From Clostridia bacterium (GTDB lineage: Bacteria; Bacillota_A; Clostridia; Peptostreptococcales; JAAYPU01), in contig JAKSCF010000659.1 of NCBI GenBank assembly GCA_022360735.1, forward strand, positions 1 to 7,600: a DNA stretch of 7,600 bases, written 5' to 3'. The translations under genes and the position numbers were made by a program. Under the pieces are notes generated by a model. It worked only from the letters and a program-made list of their open reading frames with translations, did no database searches and was not told the DNA's origin. How positions within the stretch are numbered: the first letter of the stretch is position 1; each line of letters begins with the position of its first letter. This document shows, piece by piece, positions 1 to 4,467 of this stretch.

Positions 1-503
1 AAAGAATTGAAATTTACAAAAATGGAAAGTTTTCAGATATTGCACTTATAGATGCGGTGATTTCAAAAAAAATGTTCATTGGTTCCAGGGCAATATGGGA
101 TTTAGAGGACATCATAAAAGTAATTGTATCAAGATGTCATCCGGCATCTATAGGTTTTTCTTCCCTTTTAGGCTGTAGAACAATTATAACGGAAGAGGAC
201 GACTTTGGAGCTTATGCCGATATCAACTGCAATAATAATGATGATAGAACAATGGCGCCCATAGCTGCCGGGGTTATAAAGCTGTTTAATGTTAGTCAAC
301 CGGAAATCATTAATTTTGACCAAGAATATTTCTATGAACCCACTGAAAGAGGAATTATTGCCCTTGATGGTGAAAGAGAAATTCCTTTCAAAAAAGAGGA
401 TAAGATAGTATTTAAAATTGTAAGAAAAGGTCCCAATCGAGTTAATATAAAGAAGGCTATTGAGGTGGCACAACGAAACGGATTTTTTATATGTAAAAAG
501 TAA
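1..503 (+). CDS. AcoX-type ATP-NAD kinase family protein, C-terminal part (5' partial)
   Basis: The reading frame is open from base 3 to the TAA at 501-503 (about 166 residues) with no convincing start, so the N-terminus with the GGDGT nucleotide-binding motif lies left of the window; the internal GTG at 57 falls within the fold. Visible segments match the C-terminal half of the AcoX/COG3199 ATP-NAD kinase family as I know it: F-I-G-S-R-A-I-W-D, then a hydrophobic stretch ending P-A-S-I-G-F-S, then the signature E-R-G-I-I-A-L-D-G-E-R-E, followed by a charged beta segment and a final helix ending N-G-F-F. Members are about 350-380 residues and often sit in acetoin dehydrogenase (aco) operons; the biochemical role of AcoX is poorly established, and NAD phosphorylation is inferred from homology. 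It seems to be the last gene of a rightward operon and converges on the response regulator with only 24 bp between stop codons. Family call fairly firm; pathway link to acetoin is inference. Confidence 0.8.
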   Translation, partial: RIEIYKNGKFSDIALIDAVISKKMFIGSRAIWDLEDIIKVIVSRCHPASIGFSSLLGCRTIITEEDDFGAYADINCNNNDDRTMAPIAAGVIKLFNVSQPEIINFDQEYFYEPTERGIIALDGEREIPFKKEDKIVFKIVRKGPNRVNIKKAIEVAQRNGFFICKK

Positions 504-527
504 TGAGAGAATTTTATCAACTACAAA

Positions 528-1256
528 TTAAATATGATGTTTACGGTAGTAATTGGGTGTTACACCTTCGTGCTTTAAAAAAATTTTTGTGAAATATGCG
601 GCATCTGAAAAATTTAACTCCATAGCAACACGATATATAGGAGCGTCAGTATGAGTTAGTAAATTTTTAGCACGGTTGATTTTAAGTATTTGAATATAAT
701 CTGTGAACCTAACACCTGTTTTTTCTTTAAAAAAGCGACTAAAATATTTTTCACTCAAATGAACTTGTGACGCTACATCGGTTAAACGAATATTGTTGAG
801 ATAATTCGCTTCAATATAAGAGATACATTCTTTAATAAGTCCTTGATTTAGAGGGGTTTCGATATTGCTCGATGCTATGGCGGAGATGGGAGGTCGCAAA
901 ATTTTGTTGATGCAGTCACATAACACGTCAGGTGAAGCGGGTTTTAATAAAAAGTCATATACATTATATTTTATTGCTTCTTGAGCATAAGTGAATTCAC
1001 TATGGGCAGTAATAATAACCGTCTTAATATTAGGGTGAAATTTAATGATTTGTTTTTGTGCTTCCAAGCCATTCTTGGCAGGCATGCGAATATCCATGAG
1101 AAGAATATCAGGTGTATATTGTTGAGCGAATTGTATCGCTTCTTCTCCATTTTTTGCACACTTCAAAACAGTAATGTTGGGGAAATTACGTCCTATAATT
1201 TTTTCCAGTGCCATTCTTTCTAATCTTTCATCTTCGGCTATTAATAATTTGTACAT
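528..1256 (-). CDS. Response regulator, CheY receiver plus AraC-type DNA-binding domain (YesN-like)
   Basis: A 242-residue cytoplasmic transcription factor. The N-terminal receiver (about residues 1-120) shows the acidic pair Glu8/Asp9, the phospho-acceptor Asp55 in M-D-I-R-M-P, Thr83 and Lys105 in L-L-K-P. A short linker leads to a two-helix-turn-helix AraC domain (about 140-240) with the family's usual second motif, N-F-S-D-A-A-Y-F-T-K-I-F, and the closing G-V-T-P-N-Y-Y-R. The ATG at 1256 is chosen over an in-frame TTG at 1271 because AAAGGA (1263-1268) lies 6 bases before the ATG, whereas starting at the TTG would put this site inside the gene. It is 31 bp downstream of the histidine kinase on the same strand, so the two form a cognate pair. 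Given the divergent pdu-type operon, it most likely activates that operon, and perhaps its own; the target is inferred from context. The receiver-AraC architecture is certain. Confidence 0.95.
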   Translation of the reverse strand: MYKLLIAEDERLERMALEKIIGRNFPNITVLKCAKNGEEAIQFAQQYTPDILLMDIRMPAKNGLEAQKQIIKFHPNIKTVIITAHSEFTYAQEAIKYNVYDFLLKPASPDVLCDCINKILRPPISAIASSNIETPLNQGLIKECISYIEANYLNNIRLTDVASQVHLSEKYFSRFFKEKTGVRFTDYIQILKINRAKNLLTHTDAPIYRVAMELNFSDAAYFTKIFLKHEGVTPNYYRKHHI

Positions 1257-1262
1257 AATAAA

Positions 1263-1268
1263 TCCTTT
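1263..1268 (-). promoter_or_regulatory. Ribosome binding site of the response regulator
   Basis: On the minus strand AAAGGA is followed by six bases and then ATG at 1256. This decides the start in favour of the ATG rather than the upstream TTG at 1271. Confidence 0.7.
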
Positions 1269-1287
1269 CAAATCACTATATTATATT

Positions 1288-2499
1288 CTAGAGTGAACAG
1301 GGGAGTTTAATACTCACGCAATTCTCGACGAATGGATTATTGCTGATTATTATTCCATAGGATTCACCAAAGAGGTGTTTAATTCGAATATGTGTATTGA
1401 TCAAACCCAAGCCAATGTAGTTATCTTTAAATGGAATTTTATTATTAAATAATTCTAATATATTTGGGGGAAAGCCTATACCATTATCTATAATCAATAG
1501 TTGAAACTCAGAAGTTTCAACTATTTTTTTGCCAATAACTTTAACGTATCCTCCTTCTTTTAGTGATTCAAGTCCATGAATAATGGAATTTTCAACGATA
1601 GGCTGCAGTATCATAGACGGAATCTTGTACTCTAGCAAAGAAGAATCAATATCAATAATAAAAGTGATACGATCTCCAAAACGTATTTTTTGTATGGCAA
1701 TATAGTGAAATAGATTATTGAGTTCCTTTTCCAATGTAGGCATGTCAGAGGTATTTTTTATGGTATAGCGTAAGTAATCAGCCAATTCATAGATGAGTTG
1801 CTCAGCTTTAGGTGCATCTTCTTGCATGGCCATTCGTGCAATAGAATTGAGAGCATTAAACAAAAAATGAGGATTCATCTGGGCCTGCATACGTTTTAAC
1901 TCTTGTTTTTTTACTATTTGCTGCAATTGTAAATTTTTATTGGTTTCTTTGGTCAGGTGTTCTTGAATTACTTTTTGAATACTCATTTCAGCCAAATATG
2001 AGGACATAAAGCTATAAAATTTTATACAACGCTGTAAATATTCTTCGGGAACGATTGCTATTTTGGAAAGTGCATTCTGTAACTTTTTTTCGGAAATGTT
2101 AAATTTAGATGAAATAGACCGTGTATCTACATTAGACCTTTCACTTTCATGGGTGAAAACTTGCCCCCCCAATACACTACCTAAATACTGATTTTCTACA
2201 ATGATAGGAGCAGCACAGTCATGAAGACCACAATGGCACAAATAGCTCTGGGGAGTGCTGCATTTTAGTGCACGAAGACTGGCTTGTCTATCACATTCCA
2301 TACAGTTTTGGGCACCGATAGGTGAACTGCGGATCAGGCCACAAAATTCTGTAAAGTTGTTCCAATGGCCTATAGGGGTTCCGTCGGGATTAATTGTAAT
2401 AACAGAGAACTGTAATAAATTTGATAGTTCGTCCTGAACAGTCATAAAATCATCTTCATCTAATATCTCCATCAAAGATTTTTCAAAGAAATCTTTCAT
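1288..2499 (-). CDS. Cytoplasmic PocR-domain sensor histidine kinase (LytS/YesM type)
   Basis: A 403-residue kinase without signal peptide or membrane segment, so it should sense a cytoplasmic ligand. Residues about 10-170 form a PocR sensory domain: a Cys-rich stretch (Cys53, 66, 69, 80, 88, 90, 95) followed by G-S-V-L-G-G-Q-V-F at 107-115. A helical linker (about 170-205) leads to the His_kinase domain with phospho-acceptor His211 in Q-M-N-P-H-F-L-F-N, then an ATPase domain with the N-box around Asn304 (P-I-V-E-N-S), the D-N-G-I-G-F box at 338-343 and the G-L-G-L box at 363-366. PocR domains are known from regulators of propanediol and glycerol use and are thought to bind small hydrocarbon derivatives. 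The start at 2499 has GGAGG six bases upstream. It precedes the response regulator in one transcript from the promoter at 2575-2603. The ligand (1,2-propanediol, glycerol or a product) cannot be read from the sequence. It resembles the DhaS/DhaA-type pair reported beside the B12-independent glycerol dehydratase genes of Clostridium butyricum. Confidence 0.92.
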   Translation of the reverse strand: MKDFFEKSLMEILDEDDFMTVQDELSNLLQFSVITINPDGTPIGHWNNFTEFCGLIRSSPIGAQNCMECDRQASLRALKCSTPQSYLCHCGLHDCAAPIIVENQYLGSVLGGQVFTHESERSNVDTRSISSKFNISEKKLQNALSKIAIVPEEYLQRCIKFYSFMSSYLAEMSIQKVIQEHLTKETNKNLQLQQIVKKQELKRMQAQMNPHFLFNALNSIARMAMQEDAPKAEQLIYELADYLRYTIKNTSDMPTLEKELNNLFHYIAIQKIRFGDRITFIIDIDSSLLEYKIPSMILQPIVENSIIHGLESLKEGGYVKVIGKKIVETSEFQLLIIDNGIGFPPNILELFNNKIPFKDNYIGLGLINTHIRIKHLFGESYGIIISNNPFVENCVSIKLPCSL

Positions 2500-2574
2500 A
2501 CAAAGCCTCCAAGGATATTAAACAGATACAATTGTGAATAGATCTTTCTGAATTGTTATATATTGTTTAATTTG

Positions 2575-2603
2575 ATTATAGCATAAGAAAACAATCTTTA
2601 CAA
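2575..2603 (-). promoter_or_regulatory. Sigma-A-type promoter of the kinase-response regulator operon
   Basis: On the minus strand, TTGTAA (2603-2598, four of six bases of the -35 consensus) is followed by a 17-base spacer and a perfect TATAAT (2580-2575), with TGC directly before it forming an extended -10. Transcription would start near 2568, giving a leader of about 68 bases before the kinase ATG. Such a near-consensus element suggests steady basal expression of the regulators. Confidence 0.7.
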
Positions 2604-2636
2604 TAACGACAAAAACCACTAAAAATAGTAATATTT

Positions 2637-2653
2637 CCACCTATGATAAGTGG
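2637..2653. promoter_or_regulatory. Putative operator: 17-bp near-palindrome CCACCTAT-G-ATAAGTGG
   Basis: The two 8-bp arms match in seven of eight positions around a central G. The right arm, read on the other strand, is CCACTTAT, and exactly this octamer recurs at 2779-2786; over 11 bp the two sites form a direct repeat CCAC[C/T]TATGAT with starts 142 bp apart. The site is 34 bp upstream of the kinase -35 element and 177 bp upstream of the pduB start. A binding site for the adjacent AraC-type response regulator is a reasonable inference but is not shown. Confidence 0.35.
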
Positions 2654-2778
2654 CGTTTAATGGAATAAACTCAAGGTATATGAAAAATAAAGACCAACAG
2701 AAACAAGAAAAACTACAATAGAGAAAGTAGAAACTATTCTTTTTCTCGTGGAATAAATAAAATACATTTCTTCCCGTG

Positions 2779-2789
2779 CCACTTATGAT
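2779..2789 (+). repeat. Second copy of the CCAC[C/T]TATGAT element (half-site)
   Basis: CCACTTATGAT matches 10 of 11 bases of 2637-2647, and its first eight bases are the exact reverse complement of the right arm of the palindrome at 2637-2653. The sequence after it is not palindromic. It lies 40 bp before the pduB ATG, probably within the transcribed leader. Confidence 0.4.
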
Positions 2790-2816
2790 GAAAGTAATTT
2801 TTAAAACTAAAGAAAT

Positions 2817-2820
2817 GGAG
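2817..2820 (+). promoter_or_regulatory. Ribosome binding site that fixes the pduB start
   Basis: GGAG is followed by nine bases and then the ATG at 2830. The other in-frame start candidates, GTG 2776, the ATGs at 2785 and 2788, and the ATGs at 2815 and 2821, lie before or too close to it, so 2830 is preferred. Confidence 0.6.
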
Positions 2821-2829
2821 ATGAAATGT

Positions 2830-3627
2830 ATGGAAGCGGATATCGTTAAAAAAATTATGGATGCAGTGGAAAATGCTGGCTGTGACAATGCCGAAACCGG
2901 TGCAGGTAATTGTACTGAAAATAAGGAAGCGGTGGCACCATGCGGGTTGACGGAATTTGTGGGTACAGGAACCGGAGATACGGTGGGGTTGGTCATTGCC
3001 AATCTGGATGCTGACCTACGCGAAAAGATTCAATTAGACCCTAAATATCGTTCCATTGGTATTGTGAGTTCAAGAACCGGCGGAGCACCGCATATAATGT
3101 CGGCAGACGTAGCTGTAAAAGCAACCAATACAATCGTTGCAGCAGTTGAATTTGCAAGAGATACAAAGGGTGGCGCAGGACATGGAAGCACAACTATCTT
3201 TGCATCCGAAGATGTGTCGGATGCCAGGCGGGCTGTAGAAATCATGTTGGCTGAGCTGGATGAAAATTTCGGTAATGTTTACGGTTGTGATGCAGGGCAT
3301 ATAGAACTGCACTATACTGCAAGAGCAAGTTTTGCTCTGGAAAAAGCATTTTCAGCACCGGTTGGAAAAGCATTCGGAATTTCAGTTGGTGCACCGGCAG
3401 CAGTGGGTATGCTGATGGCGGATGTGGCATTAAAAACCGCTAATGTCGATATTATTACATATGCCAGCCCTGCGGTGGGCACTTGTTTTTCAAATGAAAT
3501 TATAATTACCTTCACAGGAGATGCAGGTGCTGTAAGACAAGCTGTTTTAGAAGCAAGAGAAGTGGGTCTAAGCGTATTAAAAGGTATGGGTCAAAATCCT
3601 GTGTCTGTAACAAAACCGGTTTGGTAA
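2830..3627 (+). CDS. pduB: PduB-type trimeric microcompartment shell protein (tandem BMC domains)
   Basis: A 265-residue protein, close to Salmonella PduB (about 270). It has two BMC folds in tandem (about residues 40-145 and 160-255). Family motifs visible are G-L-T-E-F-V-G-T at 39-46, D-T-V-G-L-V-I-A-N at 50-58, K-Y-R-S-I-G-I, D-T-K-G-G-A-G-H-G, E-D-V-S-D-A-R-R-A-V-E and Y-T-A-R-A-S near 162-167. PduB-class proteins form pseudohexameric trimers that tile the shell of diol-using compartments. The N-terminus (1-16) is a short amphipathic helix joined to the first domain by a flexible linker containing Cys18, 28 and 38; in Salmonella the PduB N-terminal extension is reported to tie the shell to the enzyme core. 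The gene opens the rightward operon, 13 bp before pduF, and implies that further shell genes (hexameric BMC-H, pentameric vertex) lie elsewhere, probably downstream. An in-frame GTG at 2776 would add 18 residues but has no ribosome binding site. Confidence 0.95.
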   Translation: MEADIVKKIMDAVENAGCDNAETGAGNCTENKEAVAPCGLTEFVGTGTGDTVGLVIANLDADLREKIQLDPKYRSIGIVSSRTGGAPHIMSADVAVKATNTIVAAVEFARDTKGGAGHGSTTIFASEDVSDARRAVEIMLAELDENFGNVYGCDAGHIELHYTARASFALEKAFSAPVGKAFGISVGAPAAVGMLMADVALKTANVDIITYASPAVGTCFSNEIIITFTGDAGAVRQAVLEAREVGLSVLKGMGQNPVSVTKPVW

Positions 3628-3640
3628 AGGAGGTAAAAAC

Positions 3641-4456
3641 ATGAAAAACGATTCTGCAGCTCAAGAATCCGTAAAGGATTCTACGGCTATAAAATGCTTG
3701 GGAGAATGGTTTGGAACGTTTATGTTTATTACCGTCGGATTGAGTTCCGTTGCGGTACTGGTATTGGGAATGAGTGATATCAATTATCCCTGGATGGCGG
3801 CCTGCTGGGGTGTCGCTATTACCTTGGCGATATATGTTGTAGGAAGTATCAGCGGTGCCCATATGAATCCCGCAGTCACTATTGCGTTAGCTGCATTTGG
3901 TGGGTTTGATGGTAAAAAGGTTTTGCCTTATATACTGGCACAAATACTAGGTGGGTTCTGTGCCGCAGTATTGGTATATATTTTATTCGGCACCAATATT
4001 TTGGCATATGAGAGTGCCAACAACATGGTAAGAGGCGTTACGGAAGGCTTAGGTAGTGGAGGTATTTTTGTTACGGCTGCGGCAGAGCATGTGACCATGA
4101 TGCATGCTTTTTTAAATGAGGCATTTTTAACTTTTGTATTGGTATTGGTTATATTTGCTACTACCGATGCGGGAAACGGGTCGGCACCTACAGCGGGTAT
4201 ACCGGCAGTTGCAATAGGTGCCAGTGTTACGTTTGGCGGAATTGCCCTAGGTCCCCTTACGGGTTTTGCAATGAATCCGGCGAGAGACTTAGGACCGCGT
4301 CTGTTTTTATTTTTTAATGGATGGGGAAATAATGCATGGGGAAGCAATTACTATGGATTGATCATACCGATCTTTGCAACCATAGCAGGAGGATTATTGG
4401 CCGGATTGTTTTATAAAAAAGTGATTAAGAAATACCTAGTTGGATTAGATAGTTAG
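3641..4456 (+). CDS. pduF: Aquaglyceroporin, propanediol/glycerol diffusion facilitator (MIP family)
   Basis: A 271-residue inner-membrane channel of the GlpF/PduF branch. It has six hydrophobic segments and the two half-helix motifs N-P-A at 76-78 and N-P-A-R-D at 212-216; the Asp after the second motif is typical of glycerol-conducting members rather than water-only aquaporins. The selectivity-filter residues also follow E. coli GlpF: Trp56 (equivalent to Trp48), Phe209 (Phe200) and Arg215 (Arg206), so a small polyol should pass. The N-terminal 15 or so residues are hydrophilic and cytoplasmic. AGGAGG lies seven bases before the ATG, and the gene sits between the shell gene and the dehydratase, 11 bp from the latter, so it most likely imports the substrate diol by facilitated diffusion. 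The glycerol facilitator GlpF is the alternative name; neighbours favour PduF. Confidence 0.92.
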   Translation: MKNDSAAQESVKDSTAIKCLGEWFGTFMFITVGLSSVAVLVLGMSDINYPWMAACWGVAITLAIYVVGSISGAHMNPAVTIALAAFGGFDGKKVLPYILAQILGGFCAAVLVYILFGTNILAYESANNMVRGVTEGLGSGGIFVTAAAEHVTMMHAFLNEAFLTFVLVLVIFATTDAGNGSAPTAGIPAVAIGASVTFGGIALGPLTGFAMNPARDLGPRLFLFFNGWGNNAWGSNYYGLIIPIFATIAGGLLAGLFYKKVIKKYLVGLDS

Positions 4457-4467
4457 GAGGAAAAAAA

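Larger units (their letters stand above)
2500..2829. other. Divergent intergenic regulatory region between the kinase and pduB
   Basis: This 330-bp, very AT-rich stretch separates the leftward regulator operon from the rightward pdu-type operon and encodes no protein I can support. It holds the kinase promoter (2575-2603), a 17-bp near-palindrome (2637-2653) with a related half-site at 2779-2786, an imperfect hairpin at about 2720-2747, and the pduB ribosome binding site. I see no good housekeeping promoter facing pduB. The best candidate is a weak one with an extended -10 (TGT-TATATA, 2554-2562) and a poor TTGTGA 19 bases upstream. A promoter that needs an activator would fit. I see no cobalamin riboswitch features and no obvious catabolite-response (cre) element. 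Confidence 0.7.

Noticed and set aside
168..473. Minus-strand open frame over the AcoX-type gene
   Set aside because: The product resembles no family I know, and the opposite strand carries a convincing AcoX C-terminus.
2500..2829. Cobalamin riboswitch upstream of the operon
   Set aside because: I found no B12-box-like conserved sequence or suitable helices, which agrees with a B12-independent dehydratase.
2619..3002. 127-codon minus-strand frame across the pduB leader and 5' end
   Set aside because: Half its length is antisense to the conserved PduB N-terminus, and the rest is hydrophobic AT-rich sequence with no start signal.
3928..4347. 139-codon open frame on the minus strand inside pduF
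   Set aside because: It is antisense to a channel gene with clear NPA motifs, its product is low-complexity Pro/Ala/Thr, and it has no ribosome binding site.
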